Assembly (NCBI GenBank): GCA_017547175.1
Contig: JAFYQI010000004.1
Span: forward strand, 1-42,411
DNA: 42,411 nt
Origin: Alistipes sp.
Lineage (GTDB): Bacteria > Bacteroidota > Bacteroidia > Bacteroidales > Rikenellaceae
Direction of reading: 5' to 3'
Positions 34,272 to 42,389 of the stretch are shown here, one piece after another. Under the pieces are notes generated by a model, which ran no database searches, was not told the DNA's origin, and was given only the letters and a program-made list of their open reading frames with translations. The first letter of the stretch is position 1, and each line of letters begins with the position of its first letter. Position numbers and translations under genes: made by a program.

Positions 34272-34646
34272 ATGGCAACGAAATTTTATAAATGCAGCCA
34301 CTGTGGCAATGTTATCGAGAAGGTAGTGGATTCGAAGGTTCCCGTCGTATGTTGCGGCGAGAAGATGGAGGAGCTGATCCCCAATACGGTGGATGCAAGC
34401 GGTGAGAAGCACTTGCCGGTTGTAACCCGTCTGGATGAGTGGACGCTGAAGGTTGAGGTGGGTAGTGTGGCTCATCCGATGCTTCCTGAGCACCATATCG
34501 CCTTTATCTATGTGGAGACCGAACAGGGTGGTATTCGTGTTAATCTCGGAGAGAAACCCGAGGCGGTGATCAATACCTATCCCTACAAGGCGGAGGCTGT
34601 ATATGAATATTGCAACCTGCACGGACTGTGGAAGACAGCATTGTAA
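34272..34646 (+). CDS. Superoxide reductase (desulfoferrodoxin, two-iron type)
   Basis: The 124-residue protein reduces superoxide to hydrogen peroxide in the cytoplasm of anaerobes. The N-terminal desulforedoxin centre has C8, C11, C27 and C28. The catalytic SOR centre has H47, H68, H74, C114 and H117, and the EKHLP motif retains the glutamate and lysine (E45-K46) that assist catalysis. I take ATG 34272 as the start because it gives the normal Dfx N-terminus and lies after the promoter; a longer upstream frame would run through the pckA terminator. It is monocistronic. Confidence 0.93.
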   Translation: MATKFYKCSHCGNVIEKVVDSKVPVVCCGEKMEELIPNTVDASGEKHLPVVTRLDEWTLKVEVGSVAHPMLPEHHIAFIYVETEQGGIRVNLGEKPEAVINTYPYKAEAVYEYCNLHGLWKTAL

Positions 34647-34682
34647 AAGGATATTTGTGAATGAATTAGGTTGATGAGGAGG

Positions 34683-34713
34683 GCGCAGCAGTGATGCTGC
34701 GCTTTCTGCTTTT
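34683..34713 (+). terminator. Terminator of the superoxide reductase gene
   Basis: GCGCAGCA (34683-34690) and TGCTGCGC (34695-34702) form an 8-bp stem with a GTGA tetraloop, followed by TTTCTGCTTTT. Confidence 0.8.
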
Positions 34714-34746
34714 ATGAGGGAGCAGGTTAGAGTCAGGTGAGATGCT

Positions 34747-34776
34747 AAAAAGGCCTTGCACATGCAAGGCCTTTTT
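34747..34776. terminator. Bidirectional terminator, facing frr
   Basis: AAAAAGGCCTTGCA and TGCAAGGCCTTTTT are a perfect 14-bp inverted repeat with a two-base spacer. It serves the minus-strand frr operon and any read-through from the superoxide reductase gene. Confidence 0.9.
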
Positions 34777-34823
34777 GAGTACAATATTCAGTTTGTTTTG
34801 GTGTGATCAACCTTGGAGGGCGG

Positions 34824-35381
34824 TTATACGGTCATGATCTCCTTCTCCTTGGTTGCCAAAATCTCGTCAATCTTCTTCGAGAATTTGTCGAGCATCTTTT
34901 GTGCGCGGTCGCCACCATCTTTGGCCTCATCCTCGGGCATACCCTCTTTTTGAGCCTTCTTGAAATTCTCGATGGCATCGCGACGTGCGTTGCGCAGACT
35001 TACACGAGCGGTTTCAGCTTCGCCGCGTGCACGCTTCACGAGCTCCTTACGGCGCTCCTCTGTGAGAGGGGGCATCGTAAGGCGGATCTGCTCGCCGTTG
35101 TTCGAGGGCGTCAGGCCGATGTTCGAGTCAATGATTGCCTTCTCGATGACGCGAATCAGATTCTTGTCCCAGGGCTGGATTAAGATGGTTTTGGCGTCGG
35201 GTACGGTAACAGAGGCAGCACCCGAAACCGGAACTTGCGAACCGTAGTACTCCACCATTACGCCGTTCAATACATTGACCGAGGCCTTGCCTGCACGGAT
35301 GTTCAGCAACTCCTCGTCGAGGTGATCGACAGCCTTCTGCATGCGCGACGAGGCGTCGTTAAGAATCGATTGGGTATCCAT
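34824..35381 (-). CDS. frr: Ribosome recycling factor
   Basis: The 185-residue protein releases ribosomes from mRNA after termination, with EF-G. It shows the RRF hallmarks LNIRAGKASVNVLNGVMVEYYG near the N-terminus and IRLTMPPLTEERRKELVKRARGEAE in the core. Length equals the family norm. It is the third gene of the pyrH operon, 19 bases after the thioredoxin-like gene. Confidence 0.97.
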   Translation of the reverse strand: MDTQSILNDASSRMQKAVDHLDEELLNIRAGKASVNVLNGVMVEYYGSQVPVSGAASVTVPDAKTILIQPWDKNLIRVIEKAIIDSNIGLTPSNNGEQIRLTMPPLTEERRKELVKRARGEAETARVSLRNARRDAIENFKKAQKEGMPEDEAKDGGDRAQKMLDKFSKKIDEILATKEKEIMTV

Positions 35382-35400
35382 AGTATCGTTTTTTTAATTA

Positions 35401-36003
35401 TTATTGATTCAACAATGTTTCAATTTGCGCAATCAACGCATCGAACTCCTCCTGCTCGTAGCCTACCGTGGCGGCAACTACTGTACCTTCGCTGTTGATG
35501 AGGAAATTTCTGGGGATGAAGTTTGAGGCGTAACGATCATAGATGGCACGATCCGGATCGAGGCCCATGGGGAAGGTGTATCCCATTTGCTCACGGAATG
35601 CGGCTACGGTCTCCTTCTCTTCGGCACGCGAAATGGGTATGAAGACAAAGGGTTGACCGGCAAAACGATCCACGATGTCGCTCTGAACGCGCATCAACTC
35701 CTGACGGCAGGGAGGACACCAGGTTGCCCAAAAATTCACTAGCACAACCTTGCCCTTTTGCTCGGAGAGGGTCAGCGACGATCCGTCAAACATCGTGACG
35801 GTGAAGTCCGGAGCCTGCATGCCAACCTTGGCCAATGTGGTCGCAACGGTCTCATCTTCCACCTGCTCGGCTTCGGCCGCAACCTCGGGTATCGCCTCGT
35901 TGGCCGTGGGGAGCATGAAAATGATTGCGCATACCACTGCCAAGAGGGCTACAAGAAGCCATAAGCGTACGGGACTTTGTTTTTTGCGTGTACGAATTGC
36001 CAT
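35401..36003 (-). CDS. TlpA-like membrane-anchored thioredoxin-fold protein
   Basis: The 200-residue protein has a single N-terminal membrane helix (about residues 13-31), an acidic linker (about 34-58), and a TlpA/ResA-like thioredoxin domain. The redox motif is WCPPC in NFWATWCPPCRQE, and the cis-proline segment is SNFIPRNFLI. It should face the periplasm and act as a disulfide reductase, for example in cytochrome maturation or outer-membrane protein folding. Its position between pyrH (one base away) and frr is unusual, since those two are normally adjacent. Confidence 0.88.
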   Translation of the reverse strand: MAIRTRKKQSPVRLWLLVALLAVVCAIIFMLPTANEAIPEVAAEAEQVEDETVATTLAKVGMQAPDFTVTMFDGSSLTLSEQKGKVVLVNFWATWCPPCRQELMRVQSDIVDRFAGQPFVFIPISRAEEKETVAAFREQMGYTFPMGLDPDRAIYDRYASNFIPRNFLINSEGTVVAATVGYEQEEFDALIAQIETLLNQ

Positions 36004-36004
36004 A

Positions 36005-36715
36005 TTATGCCAATTTTACAAGAGTTCCGATCTGTTCGCCTGCAAGCACCTTACCAAGATTGCCCGGGGTGTCCATATCGAATACGATGATTTCCAATTT
36101 GTTCTCGCGGCAGAGCGTGAAGGCGGTCTGATCCATCACCTTGAGCTGACGGCTGATTACCTCATCAAAGGTGATCTCGTCGAACTTGGTAGCCGTAGGA
36201 TCTTTCTCCGGATCGGCCGTATAGACACCATCTACACGGGTGCCCTTCAGCATTACTTGCGCCTCGATTTCGATACCGCGCAGAGCCGAAGCCGTATCGG
36301 TTGTGAAGTAGGGGTTTGAGGTGCCTCCACCAATGATGACTACATAACCGGCCTCAAGATACTCGATGGCACGTGCTTTGGAGAAGTATTCGCCGATAGG
36401 TTCCATGCGAATCGAGGTGAGTACCTTGCACTTTACGCCGTTGTCCTCGAGTGCCGACTGCAGGGCCAACGAGTTGATAATCGTAGCTAGCATACCCATC
36501 TGGTCGCCCTTTACGCGGTCGAATCCGCGTTTGGCTCCCGTCATGCCGCGGAAGATATTGCCACCGCCGATGACAATGCCTACCTGGATGCCCGACTCGG
36601 CCACCGCTTTGATCTGTTCGGCATAGGATTGCAGTTGTGAAGGATCGAGTCCATATTTTTGGGTACCTTGGAGAGACTCCCCGCTCAATTTTAGCAGGAT
36701 TCTGTTGTATTTCAT
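36005..36715 (-). CDS. pyrH: Uridylate kinase
   Basis: The 236-residue enzyme of the amino-acid-kinase fold phosphorylates UMP to UDP. It shows LLKLSGESLQG at the N-terminus, VIGGGNIFRG for phosphate binding, and GGTSNPYFTTDTASALR in the UMP site. Length is normal for the family. It is the first gene of the pyrH/thioredoxin-like/frr operon, divergent from dxs, and their promoter regions overlap. Confidence 0.96.
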   Translation of the reverse strand: MKYNRILLKLSGESLQGTQKYGLDPSQLQSYAEQIKAVAESGIQVGIVIGGGNIFRGMTGAKRGFDRVKGDQMGMLATIINSLALQSALEDNGVKCKVLTSIRMEPIGEYFSKARAIEYLEAGYVVIIGGGTSNPYFTTDTASALRGIEIEAQVMLKGTRVDGVYTADPEKDPTATKFDEITFDEVISRQLKVMDQTAFTLCRENKLEIIVFDMDTPGNLGKVLAGEQIGTLVKLA

Positions 36716-36739
36716 CTACGTAATTTTTGATTCACTATG

Positions 36740-36747
36740 CGAAGATA
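36740..36747 (-). promoter_or_regulatory. -7 element of pyrH
   Basis: TATCTTCG on the minus strand has one mismatch to TAnnTTTG. A TTTG (36771-36774) lies 23 bases upstream, inside the dxs promoter region. Confidence 0.5.
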
Positions 36748-36756
36748 AAAAAATTC

Positions 36757-36788
36757 TTTGAAAAAATAGGCAAATTATTGTATCTTTG
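36757..36788 (+). promoter_or_regulatory. dxs promoter
   Basis: TTTG (36757-36760), 20 bases, then TATCTTTG (36781-36788): full consensus. The dxs ATG begins eight bases after the -7 element, so the mRNA should be leaderless or nearly so. Confidence 0.85.
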
Positions 36789-36795
36789 TGCTACC

Positions 36796-38670
36796 ATGAT
36801 CGAACAGAAGTATCAATTTCTCGATAAAATCAACTCCCCTGATGAGTTGAAGAGGCTTACGCAGACCGAGTTGAAGGTCTATTGCGAGGAGTTGCGACAT
36901 TATATTATAGATGCCTGTTCGGTCAATCCCGGTCATTTGGCGTCGAGTCTCGGTACGGTCGAATTGGCGGCCGCATTGCATTATGTATTTACCACTCCGC
37001 AGGATAAAATTGTCTGGGATGTGGGCCATCAGACCTATCCTCACAAAATCATTACGGGACGTCGCGAAGCCTTCCTCAATCAGCGTAAGCTGGGGGGGAT
37101 CAGTGGTTTCCCGCGCATGGACGAGAGCGAGTATGATGCCTTTGGCGGTGGTCATGCATCGGTCTCGATTTCGGCGGCATTCGGTATGGCTAAAGCGGCC
37201 GAATTGCAAGGCACGAACGAGCATATCGTGGCAGTGATCGGTGATGGTGCACTGACGGGTGGTCTTGCATTCGAGGGGTTGAATAATGCGGGTGCAAGTC
37301 GAGTCTCGGATCTGTTGGTGATCTTGAACGACAACAACATGGCCATTGACCATGCTACGGGAGCCCTTAAGAGCTATTTGGTGAAAATTACCTCGTCGCA
37401 TCACTATAACCGACTGAAGCAGCAGGTATGGTCGCTCTTCTCGCACATGCCTCGTCTGCTGCGCTTCTTGCAAAAGACCGGTACAGCCGCTAAACAGGTG
37501 TTGCTCAATAGAAGTAATCTTTTCGAAAGTCTGAATTTTCGCTACTTCGGCCCTATCGACGGTCACAATTTGCCGGAATTGGTACGAACGTTGCGTGCGT
37601 TGAAGGCGGTTAAAGGTCCTAAATTGCTCCATGTATTAACCACCAAGGGTAAAGGTTATGAACCTGCCGAGCAAGATCAGCCTACATGGCATGCGCCCGG
37701 TTGTTTTAATGCAGAGACCGGTGAGCGAATTGGAGCGTCGCGTAAGGCGGATCGTTATCAAGATGTCTTTGCGCAGACGATGATCGACTTGGCAACCGAA
37801 GATCGACGCGTGGTGGGCATTACGGCGGCTATGCCGTCGGGTTGCGGCCTCTCGCAGATGATGCGTCAGATGCCTGATCGGACTTTCGATGTGGGTATTG
37901 CCGAGGGGCATGCCGTTACCTTTGCGGCTGGTTTGGCAGCATCGGGGATGATCCCCTATTGTGCGATCTACTCGACCTTTATGCAGCGTGCTTACGATAA
38001 TGTCATTCACGATGTGGCTATTCAGAATTTGCCGGTGGTCTTTTGCATGGATCGAGGCGGTCTGGTCGGCGAAGATGGTGCGACCCATCACGGAACATTC
38101 GATATGAGTGCCTTTGCTTCGGTACCGTCGTTGACGATTGCGGCACCGCGCAATGAGCTTGAGTTGCGTAATCTTATGTACTCGGCTAAGGAGTCGGGTC
38201 ATCCCTATATGATCCGTTATCCGCGCGGTACGGGCGCTGGTGTTGCCTGGCGCGATATCCCCTTTACGTTGGTTGAAGAGGGGCGTGGCGAGTTGCTGCG
38301 AGCCGGTGAGAAGATTGCGCTGATCACGGTTGGTACGACGGCTCAGAGTGCCTCCGAGGCGCTCGATCGTGCGCATGAGCAAGGTGTGCGTCCCGCTCAC
38401 TACGACCTGCGATTCGTAAAACCGCTTGATACAAAGTTGCTCGATGAGGTGGCTGCGAACTATGAGCGCGTGATTACCGTAGAGGATGGTGCGTTGCGTG
38501 GTGGTGTGGGTGAGGCAGTCGCGGCTTACCTGCACGAGAAGGGGTTTCGGGGTGAGATTTGCCGCCTCGGTATTCCTGATCGCTGGATTCGACACGGCAC
38601 TCCGCAAGAATTGCATGAGGAGTGTGGTTATGATGTCGAGAGTATCCTGAAGGCTATAGTGAAGGGTTGA
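36796..38670 (+). CDS. dxs: 1-deoxy-D-xylulose-5-phosphate synthase
   Basis: The 624-residue thiamine-diphosphate enzyme condenses pyruvate and glyceraldehyde-3-phosphate in the first step of the MEP isoprenoid pathway. The TPP/Mg motif is GDG (149-151) through LNN in GDGALTGGLAFEGLNNAG. H47 in NPGHLASSLG and the GVAEGHAVTFAAGLA-type glutamate region (here GIAEGHAVTFAAGLAASG) are also conserved. A further upstream ATG in frame (36727) is rejected because it lies before the promoter; the start at 36796 gives the usual length. It is divergent from pyrH. Confidence 0.95.
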   Translation: MIEQKYQFLDKINSPDELKRLTQTELKVYCEELRHYIIDACSVNPGHLASSLGTVELAAALHYVFTTPQDKIVWDVGHQTYPHKIITGRREAFLNQRKLGGISGFPRMDESEYDAFGGGHASVSISAAFGMAKAAELQGTNEHIVAVIGDGALTGGLAFEGLNNAGASRVSDLLVILNDNNMAIDHATGALKSYLVKITSSHHYNRLKQQVWSLFSHMPRLLRFLQKTGTAAKQVLLNRSNLFESLNFRYFGPIDGHNLPELVRTLRALKAVKGPKLLHVLTTKGKGYEPAEQDQPTWHAPGCFNAETGERIGASRKADRYQDVFAQTMIDLATEDRRVVGITAAMPSGCGLSQMMRQMPDRTFDVGIAEGHAVTFAAGLAASGMIPYCAIYSTFMQRAYDNVIHDVAIQNLPVVFCMDRGGLVGEDGATHHGTFDMSAFASVPSLTIAAPRNELELRNLMYSAKESGHPYMIRYPRGTGAGVAWRDIPFTLVEEGRGELLRAGEKIALITVGTTAQSASEALDRAHEQGVRPAHYDLRFVKPLDTKLLDEVAANYERVITVEDGALRGGVGEAVAAYLHEKGFRGEICRLGIPDRWIRHGTPQELHEECGYDVESILKAIVKG

Positions 38671-38699
38671 GTCCGTGCGATTGGCTGCTTGGCATAAAA

Positions 38700-38720
38700 C
38701 ATGCAACGAGTCGTTGCATG
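38700..38720. promoter_or_regulatory. Perfect palindrome covering the lipocalin start codon
   Basis: CATGCAACGA (38700-38709) and TCGTTGCATG (38711-38720) flank a single G. The last three bases are the lipocalin ATG, so in RNA the start codon lies in the 3' arm of the hairpin. No T-run follows, so it is not a terminator for dxs. It could be a translational lock or an operator; the half-site ATGCAA/TTGCAT also occurs before hemW. Confidence 0.6.
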
Positions 38721-39290
38721 AAAATACTCTTTATATCTTTACTTGTTTCGCTCTTGGTCGGATGCGTGTTGTGCGCACCCGCTTCGACGTGTTTTGACCG
38801 TAGTACGGTTGCCGATTTCGAGTTAAGTCGCTTTTTGGGCCGATGGTATGAGATTGCGCGCTATGATCACTCTTTTGAGCGCAATTTGGAGGCTGTATGT
38901 ACCGATTATCTGATGCGCCCCGATGGAAAAATCGAGGTGGTTAATCGGGGTATCAATGAGCGCACGGGAGAAGAGAAGGTGGTGCGTGGAAAAGCTCACA
39001 CCACCGATGTAGTCGGTCGCCTTCGTGTCTCGTTTTTCTGGTTTTTCTATTCGGATTACAATGTGCTGGCATTGGGCCCCGACTATGAGTGGGCCCTGAT
39101 TGGCAGTCGCTCTCCGAAATACCTTTGGATCCTTGCACGTACGCCTCACCTGTCGGCAGCCACCATCGCGCGCATTCTTCGACTGGCCGAGGAGCGAGGT
39201 TATCCGACCGCACCCTTGTTATTTATTGATCAGCCTGGCGATGAACGTTATCAGGCTACCGAGCAGGCAATACCCAATGCCACTACCTGA
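38718..39290 (+). CDS. Bacterial lipocalin lipoprotein (Blc type)
   Basis: The 190-residue lipoprotein (lipobox LVGC, C16) is an outer-membrane lipocalin of the Blc/apolipoprotein D type. These bind fatty acids or lysophospholipids. The GxW signature is in FLGRWYEIARYDHSFERNL, and the core strands FFWFFYSDYNVLALGPDYEWALIG and YLWILARTP are characteristic. I chose ATG 38718 because it gives a clean lipoprotein signal; an in-frame ATG at 38667 overlaps the dxs stop. It follows dxs by 47 bases and may be co-transcribed. Its last 40 bases overlap the convergent radical SAM gene. Confidence 0.88.
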   Translation: MKILFISLLVSLLVGCVLCAPASTCFDRSTVADFELSRFLGRWYEIARYDHSFERNLEAVCTDYLMRPDGKIEVVNRGINERTGEEKVVRGKAHTTDVVGRLRVSFFWFFYSDYNVLALGPDYEWALIGSRSPKYLWILARTPHLSAATIARILRLAEERGYPTAPLLFIDQPGDERYQATEQAIPNATT

Positions 39291-40024
39291 TCGGCAATCC
39301 GTTGAAGCTCCTCTTTGGGGATCTTTTCGAGGGTTTGGCACGGAGTATCGCGATCAATCGAATAGACCATGACTTGTCGTGGACAAAGTTTAGCAACGAT
39401 CTTCAGCCAAGCGTCCACCTCCTCGCGGGTAGTGTTGTCGATGGTTTGGTTTTGGTAGATGCCTCGCAAAAACATGGTTTGAAGAATCAGCTGACCTTCA
39501 AAATCGAGCAGTTTATGGACGGTGTCATCTACGGAATAGGTGGCTTGTTGCGGATTATTCATCAACCGAATTGTCGCGTCGAATGCCGAATCGAGCTTTA
39601 GAATGTTGTTGTCGACTCGCCGTAAGGCACGGCATACATCCGGACGATGTAGTTGCGTGGCATTCGACAAAACCGAGATTGCAGCCTTCGGGCATAACCT
39701 GTCGCGTAGAGCGATCGTGTCGTCGATGATTGCTTCGAAATCGGGGTGCATGGTAGGCTCTCCGTTTCCTGCAAAGGTGATCACGTTGGGAGGCGTTCCT
39801 TCGTCAACCATCTTTTCCAGCACTTCGGCAAGTTGCGTGCGTACCACCTCACGGTCGTTGAATCGCATCTCGCCACGTCGCTCGGCATTCCAGCCACACT
39901 CGCAATAGATGCAGTCGAATGTGCAGAGCTTGGCATGTATCGGAAGCAGATTTACCCCTAACGAAAGGCCCAAACGACGCGAACGTATAGGACCAAAAAT
40001 TACATTTTCAAAAAGTGCCGTCAT
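39251..40024 (-). CDS. Radical SAM protein of unknown substrate
   Basis: The 257-residue protein carries the radical SAM cluster motif C34-x3-C38-x2-C41 (LCTFDCIYCECGW). FAGNGEPTMHP near residues 84-94 is the GGE-type SAM contact, and SVLSNATQL follows. It resembles the short radical SAM proteins near the wyosine/MoaA-like group, but its substrate cannot be told from sequence. No partner gene is adjacent. It is convergent with the lipocalin gene, overlapping its 3' end by 40 bases, and divergent from the ATPase. No clear promoter is seen. Confidence 0.82.
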   Translation of the reverse strand: MTALFENVIFGPIRSRRLGLSLGVNLLPIHAKLCTFDCIYCECGWNAERRGEMRFNDREVVRTQLAEVLEKMVDEGTPPNVITFAGNGEPTMHPDFEAIIDDTIALRDRLCPKAAISVLSNATQLHRPDVCRALRRVDNNILKLDSAFDATIRLMNNPQQATYSVDDTVHKLLDFEGQLILQTMFLRGIYQNQTIDNTTREEVDAWLKIVAKLCPRQVMVYSIDRDTPCQTLEKIPKEELQRIADQVVALGIACSVA

Positions 40025-40134
40025 CAGATTCTGAGTTCTCGATTATCGTATCTTCGGTAGATTGAATAGTCAAAAATAGCGGAAATTCGAGACAAAAGCA
40101 ATTCCCCGGCGTGAAAAACCACAAATTAAAGTGT

Positions 40135-40142
40135 TATATTTG
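40135..40142 (+). promoter_or_regulatory. -7 element of the HerA-like ATPase gene
   Basis: TATATTTG matches TAnnTTTG and lies 33 bases before the ATG. No -33 TTTG is found at the standard distance. Confidence 0.6.
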
Positions 40143-40175
40143 CATAAATAAACCCATAAATTTCAAATATACACG

Positions 40176-41753
40176 ATGTATACTGTCGATAAAAAACTCT
40201 ATGTGGCGCATGGTCCCTCAGGACCGATTTCGATTGAAGGAGCGATGGCCAATCGTCATGGTCTGATTGCCGGTGCAACCGGTACGGGTAAGACTGTAAC
40301 GTTGCAAGTGTTGGCTGAAACCTTTTCGCAGGCGGGGGTGCCCTGCTTTATGGCCGATATGAAGGGCGATCTTTCGGGTATCAGCCAAAAGGGTGTCATG
40401 AGCGGATTTATAGAGAAGCGTCGCGTGGAGTTTGGTATCGAAGATCCTCAATTTGCGGGTGCACCGGTACGTCTGTTTGATGTGTTTGGTCAGCGAGGTC
40501 ATGCAATGCGTACGACGGTTAGCGAGATGGGGCCTCAGCTCTTGGCCCGTTTGATGGAGTTGAACGAAACCCAGAGTGGGGTGTTGAACATCGTCTTTCG
40601 TATTGCCGACGATCAGAACCTACTGCTGATCGATTTGAAGGATTTGCGTCTGATGCTCGACTTTGTGGCTAAGAATGCTAAACAATATACAACCGAGTAT
40701 GGCAATATATCAGCCGCTTCGATCGGTGCTATTCAGCGTTCGCTGCTCGTTATTGAGAGCGAAGGTGGTGATAAGTTCTTTGGTGAGCCGGCTTTTAATA
40801 TCTTTGACCTGATTCGTACCGAAGGCGACCGAGGTGTTATGAATGTCCTGGCAGCCGACAAGTTGATGCTCAATCCGAAGCTCTATTCGACTTTTCTGCT
40901 TTGGTTGTTATCCGAGCTTTATGAGAACCTGCCGGAGGTCGGCGATGCCGAATTGCCGAAGTTGGTATTCTTTTTTGATGAAGCCCATATGCTCTTTGAT
41001 GGCACCTCCAAAGCTTTGGTCGATAAAATCGAGCAGGTGGTCCGCTTGATTCGCTCGAAGGGAGTAGGAGTCTATTTTGTTACGCAGTCGCCCACGGATA
41101 TACCTGAGGAGATTTTGGGACAACTCGGAAATCGTATTCAGCATGCCTTGCGAGCCTTTACTCCGAAAGACCAAAAAGCGGTTCGCTCGGCTGCTCAGAC
41201 TTTCCGCGCCAACCCCTCGTTCTCAACCGAGTCTGCAATTATGGAACTTGGCACGGGAGAGGCGCTCGTCTCGTTCCTCGATGCGAAGGGTGCCCCATCG
41301 GTGGTCGAACGGGCTAAAATTCTCTTCCCACTGAGCCAAATTGGTGCTATTACCGATGAAGAGCGACGTGTGTTGATGGCTTCGGCTCCTATCGATATCC
41401 GAGCCTACGATGTCGCCGTTGATCGAGAGAGTGCATACGAGGTGCTGAATAAACAGCGCGAGGCGGCGGAGAGGCAGGCTGAAGAAGAGGCGCAGCTTGC
41501 TGCATCAGAAGAACAGGAGGATCGAAAGCGTGAACGCAGTGGGGTAGGGCGCGGACTACTCGGCACGTTGATCGGCGCTGCGGCAACAAGTTTTATCCGT
41601 AGTGTGAGCACCTCAATGGCAAAATCGCTCGTAGGAGGTTCTTCGAAAAAGAAGAGTACAGGAAAGCAAATTCTTGGTAAAGCCGCTCAAACGGCCACGA
41701 CAACCGCAACGCGCAAAATTGTCAATGAGACCTTGAAGACACTGCTGAAGTAG
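40176..41753 (+). CDS. HerA/DUF853-type ATPase (YjgR family)
   Basis: The 525-residue protein is a FtsK/HerA-superfamily ATPase of the DUF853/YjgR family. Walker A is G33-ATGTGK-T40 and Walker B is [13 protein letters not shown] at about residues 265-277. A sensor-like segment [22 protein letters not shown] follows. The C-terminal 110 residues are a charged Glu/Arg-rich helix (about 430-455), then a glycine-rich and lysine/threonine-rich tail. Family members are often called helicases, but their function is not established. No HerA partner nuclease (NurA) is adjacent. It is monocistronic, with a terminator after it. Confidence 0.85.
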   Translation: MYTVDKKLYVAHGPSGPISIEGAMANRHGLIAGATGTGKTVTLQVLAETFSQAGVPCFMADMKGDLSGISQKGVMSGFIEKRRVEFGIEDPQFAGAPVRLFDVFGQRGHAMRTTVSEMGPQLLARLMELNETQSGVLNIVFRIADDQNLLLIDLKDLRLMLDFVAKNAKQYTTEYGNISAASIGAIQRSLLVIESEGGDKFFGEPAFNIFDLIRTEGDRGVMNVLAADKLMLNPKLYSTFLLWLLSELYENLPEVGDAELPKLVFFFDEAHMLFDGTSKALVDKIEQVVRLIRSKGVGVYFVTQSPTDIPEEILGQLGNRIQHALRAFTPKDQKAVRSAAQTFRANPSFSTESAIMELGTGEALVSFLDAKGAPSVVERAKILFPLSQIGAITDEERRVLMASAPIDIRAYDVAVDRESAYEVLNKQREAAERQAEEEAQLAASEEQEDRKRERSGVGRGLLGTLIGAAATSFIRSVSTSMAKSLVGGSSKKKSTGKQILGKAAQTATTTATRKIVNETLKTLLK

Positions 41754-41949
41754 CTGGTTGCAGGGGAATGCCCCCCCCCTATGGAAGGTGATAAAGGCCG
41801 TCAAGATTGCAGATGTTATATGTGTAATGTTTGACGGCCTTAATTCTCTTATAATCAGTGCATAATATTATACATTGGTTTCTGCGCGTGGTTTCGCCTA
41901 TATATATAATATAGGTATAAAAACAATTTTGAAAAAAGTTTAAAAATTA
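41754..41949. other. Gap between the ATPase gene and the rRNA promoters
   Basis: It contains a run of nine C at 41771-41779, the ATPase terminator, and an AT-rich inverted repeat CCTATAT/ATATAGG around 41897-41914. Bases 41899-41919 recur exactly, inverted, at 14719-14739. No coding region is seen. Confidence 0.6.
41794..41848 (+). terminator. Terminator of the HerA-like ATPase gene
   Basis: AAGGCCGTCAA (41794-41804) and TTGACGGCCTT (41831-41841) form an 11-bp stem. An inner ATTGCA/TGTAAT pairing extends it. The tail is AATTCTCTT, a weak T-run. Confidence 0.6.
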
Positions 41950-41980
41950 TTTGCAGAATAGGAAAAAGTCACTACCTTTG
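41950..41980 (+). promoter_or_regulatory. rRNA promoter P1
   Basis: TTTG (41950-41953), 19 bases, then TACCTTTG (41973-41980). The initial transcript folds at once: CGCTT (41985-41989) with AAGCG (42010-42014), and GAGATC (41991-41996) with GATCTC (42002-42007). Confidence 0.9.
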
Positions 41981-42061
41981 CAACCGCTTTGAGATCAAAA
42001 CGATCTCTGAAGCGCAAGGAAACAGGTTCTGAAAGATTTTTGAAAAATTCTTGCAAAAAGA

Positions 42062-42093
42062 TTTGGAGAAAAGAAAAACTTGTCTTACCTTTG
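42062..42093 (+). promoter_or_regulatory. rRNA promoter P2
   Basis: TTTG (42062-42065), 20 bases, then TACCTTTG (42086-42093). It is followed by the hairpin GCTTTCG/CGAAAGC (42099-42105 with 42115-42121). Confidence 0.9.
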
Positions 42094-42161
42094 CAACCGC
42101 TTTCGCCTCAAAAACGAAAGCAATGTTCTGAAAAAAAAGTTTGAAAAATCTTGCAAAAAGA

Positions 42162-42193
42162 TTTGGTGGTTTAAAAAAAAGGTCTTACCTTTG
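42162..42193 (+). promoter_or_regulatory. rRNA promoter P3
   Basis: TTTG (42162-42165), 20 bases, then TACCTTTG (42186-42193), exactly 100 bases after P2 and in a recognisable copy of the same sequence (CTTGCAAAAAGATTTGG precedes both). It is followed by CCGCTT/AAGCGG (42203-42208 with 42216-42221). Confidence 0.9.
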
Positions 42194-42389
42194 CACCACT
42201 TTCCGCTTCGAAAATAAGCGGTCAAACAATAGAGATCGAAAGATCTCTCGGAATTGAAAGTGTTCTTATAGTAATATACGAACAACGTTCTTTGAAGTTA
42301 TTGAGCAGCAAAGTTTTTATCCACTCGAAAGAGTGATTTCAAACAATACCTTTGAGATTAGAGCTAAAGATTTAACAAAACTATTTTTT
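42194..42389 (+). promoter_or_regulatory. rRNA operon leader
   Basis: The leader holds a 7-bp hairpin with a GAAA tetraloop (AGAGATC 42231-42237 with GATCTCT 42242-42248). A second 5-bp hairpin, also with a GAAA loop, is at 42322-42335. GTTCTTTGAAGT near 42287-42298 is boxA-like and may bind antitermination factors. Processing stems probably continue past the window. Confidence 0.65.

Noticed and set aside
36727..36795. An upstream in-frame ATG for dxs
   Set aside because: It lies before the consensus dxs promoter (36757-36788) and adds 23 residues not expected in the family.
39251..39290. Possible frameshift or assembly error where the lipocalin and radical SAM genes overlap
   Set aside because: Both proteins have complete family-typical C-terminal regions. 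A 40-base tail-to-tail overlap is more likely genuine.
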